NCBI GenBank assembly: GCA_965224435.1
Contig: OZ245048.1
Span: 1,178,001-1,242,000 of the forward strand
Reading direction: 5' to 3'
Length of the DNA stretch: 64,000 bases
Origin: JAJRQY01 sp965224435
GTDB taxonomy: Bacteria; Actinomycetota; Acidimicrobiia; Acidimicrobiales; SZUA-35
Position numbers and translations under genes: made by a program. Under the pieces are notes generated by a model. The model had not been told where the DNA came from, ran no database searches, and was given only the letters and a program-made list of their open reading frames with translations. Below are positions 8,055-15,794 of this stretch, piece by piece (positions within the stretch are counted from its first letter, which is position 1; each line of letters opens with the position of its first letter).

Positions 8055-8756
8055 TTGGTCTCCCACTATGAAACCCTTGATGTAGCGCCAACGGCCTCCT
8101 ACGACAAGATTCGTCAGGCTTACCACGACTGTGCCCGACGTTGGCACCCCGACCGATTCGTCGAAGCTGAGTCCGAGGCAGCAGAGACGGCCGAACTGGC
8201 GATGCGTCAAGCCAATGAAGCGTGGCGGGTGCTCGGCGATGAGGTCAGGCGTCGAGACTATGACCGAGGCTTGCGCGGTGGAGGGTCAGGCGTTGGACAC
8301 TATCAACAACAGACATCCGGAGTCCGCGTCGACGACGGCATAACCCGTATCGACTCACGGCTTCTCGATCCTGAGTTCTTGGACAATCGCCGACAACGTC
8401 AACTGGATGAGAACGCCTCGGCGCAATCACGAGTGTTGCGACTGGTGCCAATCGTTGGTTTCATTGGCTTGCTGATCGGCATCTTTGTTTTCTCTGCCTA
8501 CGCCCGAGGCAACACCGAGGAGCTCCCAACCAGGGATACAGCTCCCAATCCGCCCATTGCTATTCCGGCCAATGCTTGTGTACGCATTATCGAGGGCCCC
8601 GAACTGATCAGCGTTCCTTGTACTGGGCCCAACGATGGCCGCCTCATCGGTCAGATCGTCGGAGAGGAAAGCTGTGACTCACTCGAAGATGGCATCTTCA
8701 CGGTGCGCGAAGTGCCACTGCCAGACGGGGTAACGGTTTGCTTGGGTAATGCCTGA
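8055..8756 (+). CDS. J-domain membrane-anchored protein
   Basis: A 233-residue protein starting with a DnaJ domain (residues 3-70): YETLDVAPTASYDKIRQAY, then the HPD triad at 31-33 that stimulates DnaK ATPase, ending RRRDYDRGL. A linker rich in Gly and Gln follows, then one membrane helix (PIVGFIGLLIGIFVFSAYA) and a roughly 85-residue region probably outside the membrane with paired Cys residues. There is no Gly/Phe or zinc domain, so it is not a general DnaJ. The TTG at 8055 is chosen because GAAGGGT lies eight bases upstream and the J-domain begins at once. The client is unknown. The domain is clear; the start is moderately certain. Confidence 0.8.
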   Translation: MVSHYETLDVAPTASYDKIRQAYHDCARRWHPDRFVEAESEAAETAELAMRQANEAWRVLGDEVRRRDYDRGLRGGGSGVGHYQQQTSGVRVDDGITRIDSRLLDPEFLDNRRQRQLDENASAQSRVLRLVPIVGFIGLLIGIFVFSAYARGNTEELPTRDTAPNPPIAIPANACVRIIEGPELISVPCTGPNDGRLIGQIVGEESCDSLEDGIFTVREVPLPDGVTVCLGNA

Positions 8757-8775
8757 ACTCGGTCAATCGGTTTCG

Positions 8776-9807
8776 TTAGGAGCCGCAGCCGCCGCCCAGG
8801 ACCATTCTTGGGCCGACCTGGTTGTTGATGAACTCCCAGACGGTGGTGCCCGCACTCTCGAAACCTTGGTCATTTATAATGATTTCGAGCCGACCATCGC
8901 CATTCAGATCAGCGAAGGCCGAGACGTCGAAGGTGTGGACGTCTGGAGCTTCTCCTTCGGCCAAACTGGCACCGTCGGCCTCGGTGAAAATGCTATGAGA
9001 CAAGAAGTAGGTCTTTGCCACTTCGTCTACGACTCGGCGAAGCAGGACAACGGAGACCGCTGGGTAGGTAACTGAATCCTGCCCAGGCCGGAGTCCTTGG
9101 CTCTTTGCGCTCAGAACAACCTCGACAACGCCGTCACCTTCAAGGTCGAGGTTGAACCACTGGGTGATCTCAATTGGACCGACTTCGACTTGTCTTTCGG
9201 CGAAGAACTCCTTGACGGCATCAAAGTAGAAGGGACTTGGGGCTGCCTCCACTGCCGGGGGATATGGCTGCAGGTCCCACCCCGCTTGTACCGCAATTGG
9301 ATTGGCGCCGCCCCACTCAGACGGAATTTCCGGGCTGGTGAGAATGCCGACGGACCCACTGCCTGTACTTCCAAGGTCGCAGACAAGGCCGACTGATTCC
9401 ATCGTTGTCTCAGTCTGAGTGCCGTCAAGTTGGATGATCGAGAAGGTGTCGCCAACGCTTGCCGGCCCGGTGAATTCATCGGGCCGACCATATCGCGCCC
9501 AGCCGGTACCGTCCCAGCCTCCGAGTGTGGCAAACCTTGTGGCAACCACACTGGGAGAGGAGCTTGGTGTCAGAGAACCTGAAGGGTCCAGATTTTCTTC
9601 GCCGCCAGCAGCAGTCGACCCTGTGTTGCCGGTGGTTTCGCTTGAGTCAGTGCCTGAGGTAGTGGTCGTGACTGGGACCGGGGCGGAGTCTTGGTTGTCG
9701 CTGCCACAGGCACCCGCCAGTAGTGCGGCGAGAACAAGCCCGAGCAAGGTGGCCAAGGAAGGCCCAAAGGATCTGCTTGGCGTTGGGTTGGGTAGTGGCC
9801 AGTACAT
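8776..9807 (-). CDS. Secreted lipoprotein with FG-GAP/EF-hand-like repeats
   Basis: A 343-residue protein with a lipoprotein signal peptide: hydrophobic LATLLGLVLAALLAGAC with the lipobox Cys at about residue 34. A low-complexity Thr/Ser/Gly linker follows, as is common after the anchor of surface lipoproteins. The mature part holds two aspartate-rich loops, LDLEGDGVVEVVLSA and ADLNGDGRLEIIIND, resembling calcium-binding FG-GAP/VCBS repeats. Only the signal and repeats can be called; function is unknown. The ATG at 9807 is chosen because longer frames run into the tRNA gene at 9873. It is convergent with the J-domain gene. Confidence 0.72.
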   Translation of the reverse strand: MYWPLPNPTPSRSFGPSLATLLGLVLAALLAGACGSDNQDSAPVPVTTTTSGTDSSETTGNTGSTAAGGEENLDPSGSLTPSSSPSVVATRFATLGGWDGTGWARYGRPDEFTGPASVGDTFSIIQLDGTQTETTMESVGLVCDLGSTGSGSVGILTSPEIPSEWGGANPIAVQAGWDLQPYPPAVEAAPSPFYFDAVKEFFAERQVEVGPIEITQWFNLDLEGDGVVEVVLSAKSQGLRPGQDSVTYPAVSVVLLRRVVDEVAKTYFLSHSIFTEADGASLAEGEAPDVHTFDVSAFADLNGDGRLEIIINDQGFESAGTTVWEFINNQVGPRMVLGGGCGS

Positions 9808-9872
9808 TTGCACCACACTGCCAGATCTGAGGTGCTTGCTGGTGGCATCGCCGCTATCGTCACCCATTCCTC

Positions 9873-9946
9873 GGACCATTAGCTCAGCTGGCTAGAGCGC
9901 TCGCTTCACACGCGAGAGGTCACAAGTTCAAGTCTTGTATGGTCCA
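9873..9946 (+). tRNA. tRNA-Val (anticodon CAC)
   Basis: A complete cloverleaf: acceptor GGACCAT pairs with ATGGTCC, D-stem GCTC/GAGC, anticodon stem CTCGC/GCGAG around loop TTCACAC (anticodon CAC, reading GUG), and T-stem ACAAG/CTTGT around TTCAAGT, with discriminator A and no encoded CCA. From base 9902 onward its sequence is repeated exactly at 14294-14341, marking it as the integration site of an island. A hairpin follows at once and probably ends transcription. Confidence 0.95.
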
Positions 9947-9949
9947 CGT
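9902..9949 (+). repeat. Direct repeat copy 1 (attL-like, inside tRNA-Val)
   Basis: A 48-base stretch from the anticodon stem of tRNA-Val to three bases past its end is identical to 14294-14341. Exact duplication of a tRNA 3' half is the usual mark left by a tyrosine integrase using the tRNA gene as attachment site. Confidence 0.85.
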
Positions 9950-9966
9950 TTTCGCCTCCGGCGAAA
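9950..9966 (+). terminator. Hairpin just after tRNA-Val
   Basis: Stem TTTCGCC/GGCGAAA with loop TCC, four bases after the tRNA. There is no long T-run, so it may be a weak terminator or 3' processing signal. A hairpin with a different stem but the same loop follows the second repeat copy. Confidence 0.4.
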
Positions 9967-9976
9967 CACGAGTTTC

Positions 9977-10004
9977 TCGCTAGCGCTCCAAACATCGGGA
10001 GTGC
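9977..10004 (+). repeat. 28-base repeat, copy 1
   Basis: Starts TCGCTAGCGCTC and ends CATCGGGAGTGC. It matches 14413-14440 at 26 of 28 positions in the same orientation. Its palindromic CGCTAGCG core also recurs in altered form nearby, suggesting a small dispersed hairpin element around the tRNA. Confidence 0.6.
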
Positions 10005-10058
10005 TGGCCTGCGGCCGAACGTTCTCGGTTGCTCGGAAAACCCTCAAAAGTGGCTACT

Positions 10059-10078
10059 GGTGCCCTAAGTGGTGCCTT
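10059..10078 (+). repeat. GGTGCC tandem motif, left end of island
   Basis: Two GGTGCC words about 12 bases apart. The 20-base unit matches 14181-14200 at 17 of 20 positions. A candidate integrase arm-type site by position and repetition; unproven. Confidence 0.4.
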
Positions 10079-10183
10079 CCCGAATCAAAAACATGTTTCG
10101 GAACGAGCAAAATAGTTCCCGCGGACGGCCGCTGATGAGTCTCCTCAGTCACCCACACCGAGACACCGACATAAGCGCTGGAC

Positions 10184-10366
10184 TCACCGGTAGATGGTGA
10201 CGTGATCGACTTCGATGCCACGCTCGCCCAGGAGCTCTTCGACATCACGGTAGAAGAGTCCGTATCGGAGGTCCCAACGAACTGCGAGCATGATGATCTC
10301 AGGTGGGAATCTGTAGCCAGTGAAGGCTGACAGTGCAGTGAATGGTGGTGGCTGGATTTTCAGCAT
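10184..10366 (-). pseudogene. IS6-family transposase, N-terminal fragment
   Basis: The 60-residue product contains FTGYRFPPEIIMLAVRWDLR, YGLFYRDVEELLGERG and EVDHVTIYR, which is the conserved start of IS6/IS26-type DDE transposases. Intact family members are about 230 residues; here a TGA follows VTIYR and the catalytic DDE core is absent. The sequence beyond the stop shows no recognisable continuation. It lies in the left part of the tRNA-Val island. Confidence 0.75.
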
Positions 10367-10414
10367 TGTTGGAGTCTTCCCGGTGACTGGGGTGATCCGT
10401 CAACGCAACAGAGC
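10184..10414 (-). mobile_element. IS6-family insertion sequence remnant (one end only)
   Basis: The minus strand begins at about 10414 with GGCTCTGTTGCG, the characteristic terminal inverted repeat of IS6-family elements, followed about 48 bases later by the transposase start at 10366. Only the first 60 residues of the transposase remain and the second inverted repeat is missing, so the element is a dead 5' fragment. Confidence 0.7.
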
Positions 10415-10571
10415 CCCGTAGGTGGTGGATTCGTTTGGTGGTTGAGCTCCGTGAAGTGAAGAAGCTTGAGTGGTCACGTAGCCGATTGGGTGGCGGGGGA
10501 CGATCGATTGCCTATCAGGTATGGCCCGATTGGCTCATTCGGAGTGATTCATCGAAACCTACGTTTGGAGA

Positions 10572-13500
10572 ATGCGGCGAAACAGGACTCGACACGTTCC
10601 CCTTCTCCTAGCTGTTGCGCTAAGCGTCAGCCTCTTGGTCACCGTGCCAGGAGCGGAGGCGTCGCCAGCCCAACTCGTGGTGCACACCCATGAGGATGGC
10701 CATCGTCATGCGGAGAATCTTGGCCTCGGCCCTATACGGACCCTTGAGGTGTCCGAAGCCAGCAATCGTCTGGTTCTTGCCGATGCTGGCACGATCAAGA
10801 TTTTCACGTTGGATACCTGGGAACTTGTGGCTGAGCACAGCGGATACGGCTTCCTTCCTGAAGTCCGGATCCATGAATCGACTGCGTTCTTTCTTTCGCA
10901 AACCACCGGTGTTCTAACGGAGCTCGACTTGGTCTCCGGCGAGTTGAGGAGAGAATGGCACTTCGACGACACGCTGATGTCGATTGCGTTGTCCGAGCAC
11001 CATGTGTGGGTGATGACGCAGGACGATCGCGCATTTGCCCAGGTGTCGCGGATTGTCCGCGCTAGCGGAGAACTCGATCAGTTCGAACTCGTGCACGACC
11101 GAGGTCTTTTTCACCCATCAAGAATTCGAGTTTCTCCAGGAAGGCCGAACGAGTTCTTCATCGAGGTGAGCGCTTCTCCGACGAACATCTATCGCTACGA
11201 GTTCAGCGGGTTGACGGCGACACGAGTTGAACAAACAGTACACGGGCTGCTCGGGTCCGGATCTCGCGCCTTCGAGTTGTCAAAAGATGGGGCGCAAATT
11301 TGGTGGGGGAAAATGGTCGAAATCGAGACCGAGACCCTTGAACTAAGCTCAACCCGCTACGACGGCGAGGGTGCGACTCGAGGTCTGGCGGTGGAAGCAG
11401 AAACGAACGCTTACCTGGTCTTGGCGAGTTACCCCTCATACAAAGAGGGCGGAAAGCTGGCGCTGTTCGAACCCGGAACGCCGGTAGCAATCAACGAAAT
11501 TTCTACCTTTACCGACATCGTTGGCACAGCCGTCACAAACTCTGAGGTCTTGGCGGTAACGAAGGTCAATCAGACGTACGAGCTCCATGCCTGGTCTCTA
11601 GATTTTCAGATACCAGACGAACAAGCTGCAGAGCCAGCCGAGCCCTTTCAGGGTGACCCTGGTCATCGCGGTTTGAACAGCCTTGGGTTTGACAAGGTGT
11701 CGAGCCTGGGTGTTTCTCAAGACCATGACAGGATTGCGATAGCAGGGGACCACCATGTCGAGCTGTACTCGCTCAGCAACTTTGCTTTGATCGCCCGGAT
11801 TGATGGCATCTATGGTGCGGTTGATCTACGGATCCAGGGGTCGAGCGCCTTTGTCGCCGGGTCAAGAGATGGGGTCATCAGCGAGATCGACCTTGATGAC
11901 GGATCGGTCCTTCACCAGTGGGCGACCAACGCAGCGGTGCTGAAATCGATTGATGCTTCCGATCAGTACGTGTGGTTCTTCTCTGGCCCAAGTACATGGG
12001 ATGGACAAGTCGGCAGGATAGAGCGGTCTACCGGGTTGGTGGAAACAATCGAGGTGCAGTCGTCGCTGTACTACGGCTCCTTGATCCGGGTTACTCCAGG
12101 TCGGCCGGATGACATCTACATCGGACGGCGAAGCGTCAGCCCCGGTTCGATTATTCGGTACACGATCGAAGGGGCCGTAGCTGTTCCACAGCACGCAACG
12201 TCGCACGGAGGAATCGGGTCTAACCTGCGTTCGTTCGAGCCAGCGGATGCTGGTGGTACCGTCTGGGTGGCCGCTGCAGTTCCGTACGCGCTGCTGGAAT
12301 TGCGTGGACAGTCGCTTAGGACCTCTCGTAGTTACGCCGCTGGGAGCTATCCGGTCGACGTGGCGCTCGAACCGGACGAGAACGAGTTGGTCGTTATGTC
12401 AACTTCGACCCAGACAAAGGGAGCGTTGTGGCTGTTTGATGCCAGGGTCCTTGCACCTCGTAATCATGTTGAAGTACCAGGCATGCCCAGCGAGGTAGCG
12501 GTGACGAGTAATGAGTTCTTCGCCATCGTCGAGGATCAGGGCGGCTGGGGGCTTCACGCGTGGACACTCGATTTCCAACCAGTAGTGGAAACCTCCGAAG
12601 AGCCACCAGTCGTGGAACCAGACATTGAGCCCCCATTTGAGGAACCAGCCGTGCCGCTGGCTGACTATGAAATCACGATCTATGTAGACGGTCACGGGTC
12701 TAGTGACACCCTGGAGTTCGGGATCGTCAACATCTCGTGTGGAGACTGGACGTGGGAATTCAACGGGTTCTACGGGCAGTCGTTTGCCATCTCGGTTCCC
12801 GGAGAATCGACGCAGTGTGTGCTCAGCCATTCGCTTGACTCGGGATCTGTATTACTGGGCACCAACGCCGATGACAGCCAAGCATGGACCATTGTGCGAA
12901 ATCAGCAGCTCGCCTTTGACCCGTCTGTGATGTCAGCACTTCTTGTCGTTGACGTTTATCCCGGACCAACCTCTTCTGAGGATCATTTCGTCGAACAGAC
13001 GTATAGGGACACCCTCGGAATCAGTGCCACCCAGGAGGAGAGACGATATGGCGTCGAGGGCATCAATCGGGGCACTTGGACAAGAGCCGGTTTCGTTCTG
13101 CACTTGATGGATTCCCCTGATGGGTACGAAAGCACCGTGGCGCCAGTAGCTCGTCTCTATCGGGCGTTCTTCATTCGCGACCCAGAGGTAGAGGGACTGG
13201 CCTATTGGATGCAGGTCCGCAGGAATGGCCTACCTCTCCGTGAAGTGGCCGAGTATTTCTCGGTTTCCCCTGAGTTCGATTCGATGTATGGATCGTTGAG
13301 CGACGAGGAATTCATTGCCTTGGTCTACAGGAACGTCATGGGACGTGAAGCTGATGCAGATGGCTACAGGTATTGGCTTGGTCAGATGCATGGCGGCATG
13401 ACTCGGGGGGAGCTGATGGTCTATTTCTCGGACTCGCCGGAGTATCGAGGAGTGACGGGTGGCCACTTGTTCTCGTTGTTTGTGGTTCGGGCACTGGAGC

Positions 13501-13727
13501 GCCACGAACCAACGAAGGATCAGTTGGACTCCTTGCGGCGAACATACGAATCGTCAGGGCGTGAGGCCGTCGTGGCAGCGGTCTTAGACGGGCAGGTATA
13601 CTTCGACCGATTCTGGTTGAGCAACGGAGAGACTGGCGCTGTGTTTCAGGTGAGCGCAGATTCTGGCTGGGATGACGTCCGGTGGAGCGATGTACGTGAT
13701 GTCATCGTTGCCTCGGTTAGATCGTAA
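10572..13727 (+). CDS. Large secreted protein: duplicated beta-propeller plus DUF4214 tail
   Basis: A 1051-residue protein with a signal peptide (MRRNRTRHVPLLLAVALSVS, cleavage near residue 30). Two homologous halves, about residues 35-350 and 365-690, share repeating WD40/YVTN-like strands (for example IKIFTLDTWELVAEH and VELYSLSNFALIARI), so two propellers are likely. A Pro/Glu-rich linker follows (about 690-715), then a beta-rich region, then a DUF4214 region (about 800-1040) with repeats such as VYRNVMGREADADGYRYWL and FSDSPEYRGV. DUF4214 occurs in large surface or secreted proteins, often with glycan or adhesion links. GGAG lies only one base before the ATG, so the ribosome site is poor. 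It is the only intact large gene in the island. Function unknown. Confidence 0.8.
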   Translation: MRRNRTRHVPLLLAVALSVSLLVTVPGAEASPAQLVVHTHEDGHRHAENLGLGPIRTLEVSEASNRLVLADAGTIKIFTLDTWELVAEHSGYGFLPEVRIHESTAFFLSQTTGVLTELDLVSGELRREWHFDDTLMSIALSEHHVWVMTQDDRAFAQVSRIVRASGELDQFELVHDRGLFHPSRIRVSPGRPNEFFIEVSASPTNIYRYEFSGLTATRVEQTVHGLLGSGSRAFELSKDGAQIWWGKMVEIETETLELSSTRYDGEGATRGLAVEAETNAYLVLASYPSYKEGGKLALFEPGTPVAINEISTFTDIVGTAVTNSEVLAVTKVNQTYELHAWSLDFQIPDEQAAEPAEPFQGDPGHRGLNSLGFDKVSSLGVSQDHDRIAIAGDHHVELYSLSNFALIARIDGIYGAVDLRIQGSSAFVAGSRDGVISEIDLDDGSVLHQWATNAAVLKSIDASDQYVWFFSGPSTWDGQVGRIERSTGLVETIEVQSSLYYGSLIRVTPGRPDDIYIGRRSVSPGSIIRYTIEGAVAVPQHATSHGGIGSNLRSFEPADAGGTVWVAAAVPYALLELRGQSLRTSRSYAAGSYPVDVALEPDENELVVMSTSTQTKGALWLFDARVLAPRNHVEVPGMPSEVAVTSNEFFAIVEDQGGWGLHAWTLDFQPVVETSEEPPVVEPDIEPPFEEPAVPLADYEITIYVDGHGSSDTLEFGIVNISCGDWTWEFNGFYGQSFAISVPGESTQCVLSHSLDSGSVLLGTNADDSQAWTIVRNQQLAFDPSVMSALLVVDVYPGPTSSEDHFVEQTYRDTLGISATQEERRYGVEGINRGTWTRAGFVLHLMDSPDGYESTVAPVARLYRAFFIRDPEVEGLAYWMQVRRNGLPLREVAEYFSVSPEFDSMYGSLSDEEFIALVYRNVMGREADADGYRYWLGQMHGGMTRGELMVYFSDSPEYRGVTGGHLFSLFVVRALERHEPTKDQLDSLRRTYESSGREAVVAAVLDGQVYFDRFWLSNGETGAVFQVSADSGWDDVRWSDVRDVIVASVRS

Positions 13728-13866
13728 CCGAGGGATCGCGAAAGAGTATGAACCGGGTCGCCCGGCACTTCAGTCGATCTCTCCGTTAACGTCGAAAGCG
13801 CCTCTATGAAAAGTGTGCTTGACCTCTGTACTTCAAATTGCTCCCACCGCAGGAGGGCACATAACC

Positions 13867-14064
13867 ATGACCCCCAAGTATCGAACGAAGACTGGCCGAG
13901 CCCTTACCGAGGATGAAGTTGACGCGCTCGCCGAAGCGGTTGAGGCGACGGACTATGACGTTGAGGTGCTTAAGAAGCGGCGGCGGGGTCGGCCGGCGAT
14001 GGGATCTGGTCGTGCTGATGTGGTTCCGGTTGGTGCGGTGGCGTTTGGGGAAGTCCCCTTCTGA
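13867..14064 (+). pseudogene. Ribbon-helix-helix (CopG-like) antitoxin gene, C-terminally truncated
   Basis: The 65-residue product starts MTPKYRTKTGRALTEDEVDA and contains RRRGRPAMGSGRADVVPV, a familiar beginning of actinobacterial CopG-like DNA-binding proteins. In those, VVPVR is followed by a ribbon-helix-helix domain (about 30 more residues); here it is replaced by GAVAFGEVPF and a stop, so the DNA-binding part is missing. A strong AGGAGGG ribosome site lies 10 bases before the ATG, suggesting it was once a good gene. No toxin partner is visible. It is near the right end of the island, so loss may have come with island rearrangement. Confidence 0.6.
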
Positions 14065-14180
14065 CTTGATTCCCACGGGTTCTCCTCGAACGCGATTTCT
14101 GGCTTCGTGGTTTCGGCCTGTGACATCTCGAATTGAGTGACTCGTGCGGTAGCGCTGTGACTGGGTAATCGTGCGCGGGC

Positions 14181-14200
14181 GGTGCCTGTAGTGGTGCCTT
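14181..14200 (+). repeat. GGTGCC tandem motif, right end of island
   Basis: Same orientation and 17 of 20 bases identical to 10059-10078. It lies about 94 bases inside the right 48-bp repeat. Confidence 0.4.
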
Positions 14201-14293
14201 GCGCCTGCGAGCATGAGCGAACGTCCACGAACAAAGATCCGCGGAATTCGGAGGGTTATGGACGTCTGCGGACGCCAGCGAACAGGCTGTTGG

Positions 14294-14341
14294 CGCTTCA
14301 CACGCGAGAGGTCACAAGTTCAAGTCTTGTATGGTCCACGT
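14294..14341 (+). repeat. Direct repeat copy 2 (attR-like tRNA-Val 3' fragment)
   Basis: Identical to 9902-9949. It lacks the acceptor 5' strand, D-arm and half of the anticodon stem, so it is not a tRNA gene. It marks the far end of the island. Confidence 0.85.
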
Positions 14342-14342
14342 G

Positions 14343-14357
14343 TCGAGCTCCGCTCGA
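14343..14357 (+). terminator. Hairpin following the tRNA fragment
   Basis: TCGAGC/GCTCGA with loop TCC, at nearly the same distance from the tRNA 3' end as the 9950-9966 hairpin but with a different stem sequence. This is probably the original tRNA-Val downstream hairpin, separated from its gene by the island. Confidence 0.35.
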
Positions 14358-14412
14358 ACCGGAGTTTCGGCGCTAGGGCGCCAAAACGTCCCAGGCTCCA
14401 GGTTTGCCTTTT

Positions 14413-14440
14413 TCGCTAGCGCTCTCAACATCGGGAGTGC
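14413..14440 (+). repeat. 28-base repeat, copy 2
   Basis: Matches 9977-10004 at 26 of 28 bases. The rest of 14065-14573 has no gene I can support; it holds only the island end, hairpins and GCTAGCG-rich repeats. Confidence 0.6.
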
Positions 14441-14573
14441 ACAGTTGCTTTCTTCGGATTCCACGAGGTGTTCGCTAGCGGCCCAAAGGGGCTCCATGCT
14501 TCCGCAAGGCATTGACGATGTAGCCACATCACGGACAATGGTGTGGGGCGGCTGAACCAGCTGGGGATTTAGG

Positions 14574-15461
14574 TCAGGGTTCGAGATTCATCGTGCTTCG
14601 CATGTGGCGGCCCCAATCTGGCTGGGTGCCATCTAGGTCGGTGAAACCGTATTGCCCATAGAGCTCCCATGTGGCTGTGGCTTTGCCGGTGTAGTCCATA
14701 TTGTTGGGGTCGGCGGCGAGAGCGGCGACTGCTCGACCGAGATAGTGGGGAGTCTCGGAATAGGCGAAGTGCGAGTCAGTCTCGATCGCATCGCGCCAGC
14801 TGTCGGCGGTGACGCCGAAGTGGTCGAGCATCGCTTCTGAGCGTAGGAACCCCGGACTAATTGCTACCGCCGCGACCCCGTAAGGTCGGAGGTCTTCGGC
14901 TTGGCCGACAGCGAGGCGGATTACCGTGGATTTGGCGAGGTCGTAGAACAGAGACCCGCGGTAGCGACCGGAGATTCCGTCGGTGACTTCAACGACAAGT
15001 GCATTCTTTTTGCTGGCGATCAGAAGGGGAGCCATGTACCAAGACGTCATGATGTGGGTGTCGATCGCCTGGCGCAGCAGTGCCAAACCGTTGGGAAGGT
15101 CTTGCTCCCAGAAAGCGCCCTCCCAGTCAACCATCGGGTCGCCGCCCCAGACATCGTTCACGAGAAGGTCCAGGCGGCCGTGATCAACTGAGATGGTTTT
15201 GGCTAGAGCTTCGATCTGGGTCGGCTCAGCGTGGTCGGTTCTGATCGCGATGCCGGTGCCACCTGCTTCGTCCACCAAGGCGGCGGTCTCGTTGATTGTC
15301 TCCGGTCGTTGCATCGGCGAAGAAGATGCTGATGTGGTTCGGCCAGTGACATAGACCGTGGCGCCAGCTGCACCGAGTTCGATAGCAATTGCACGACCCG
15401 CTCCTCGGGTCCCACCAGCCACCAGTGCCACGCGGTCTTCAAGATCGGGCTCTATGGGCAT
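14574..15461 (-). CDS. Short-chain dehydrogenase/reductase
   Basis: A 295-residue classical SDR. The cofactor motif is GGTRGAGRA near residue 16 and the active-site YDLAK falls near residue 178; TGRT after the second strand favours NADP(H). The usual NNAG motif appears as VNDVWGG, a recognised variation in this SDR group. The substrate cannot be told. It stands alone just past the island and reads toward it. Confidence 0.88.
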   Translation of the reverse strand: MPIEPDLEDRVALVAGGTRGAGRAIAIELGAAGATVYVTGRTTSASSSPMQRPETINETAALVDEAGGTGIAIRTDHAEPTQIEALAKTISVDHGRLDLLVNDVWGGDPMVDWEGAFWEQDLPNGLALLRQAIDTHIMTSWYMAPLLIASKKNALVVEVTDGISGRYRGSLFYDLAKSTVIRLAVGQAEDLRPYGVAAVAISPGFLRSEAMLDHFGVTADSWRDAIETDSHFAYSETPHYLGRAVAALAADPNNMDYTGKATATWELYGQYGFTDLDGTQPDWGRHMRSTMNLEP

Positions 15462-15561
15462 TTGCAGAGATTACCCGTTGACCCAAGACGTTGCAGTTCG
15501 TGCGAAACCGGCCTAGCAATCTTACGTATGCCTGTCTATTCTCGGAGACGATATTGGTGGA

Positions 15562-15663
15562 GTGGGCTACAACTACTACGCCCTTGTGCAACTAGCGCTC
15601 GCCTTGGTCGTGGTGATGATCTTTGGGGCAGCGAAGCTTTCCCGCTCAGGACCCTCCGAGTAA
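15562..15663 (+). CDS. Possible 33-residue TatA-like mini-protein
   Basis: GTG at 15562 opens a 33-residue frame with one membrane helix, ALVQLALALVVVMIFGAAKL, followed by SRSGPSE. The FGAAKL hinge after a single helix resembles TatA/TatE, but the long amphipathic helix is missing. A GGAGA lies 13 bases upstream, a loose spacing. It could be a small membrane protein, a tatA fragment or chance. I see nothing else in 15462-15794. Confidence 0.25.
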   Translation: MGYNYYALVQLALALVVVMIFGAAKLSRSGPSE

Positions 15664-15794
15664 CCCCTGGACCTTGTGACCGACAGTCTGCCAAGCGAAA
15701 TGGTTTCGTGACCGATAGCGAGGGTGCCTAAGAAGTGCCACAATCGCCCTGCCGAGCACACTCGTCGTAACCCGCGCAAGGAGAGGCCGTTGTT

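Larger units (their letters stand above)
9902..14341. mobile_element. Putative 4.4-kb integrative island at tRNA-Val, no integrase found
   Basis: The segment is bounded by the 48-bp perfect direct repeats at 9902-9949 and 14294-14341. It holds an IS6-family remnant, one very large secreted beta-propeller/DUF4214 protein gene, and a truncated ribbon-helix-helix gene. A 20-base motif occurs near each end in the same orientation (10059-10078 and 14181-14200), which could be integrase arm sites. No recombinase gene is visible on either strand, so the island is either decayed or mobilised in trans. Boundaries are seen; mobility is inferred. Confidence 0.65.

Noticed and set aside
14294..14341. Second tRNA-Val gene
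   Set aside because: Only the 3' half is present; the acceptor 5' strand and D-arm are missing.
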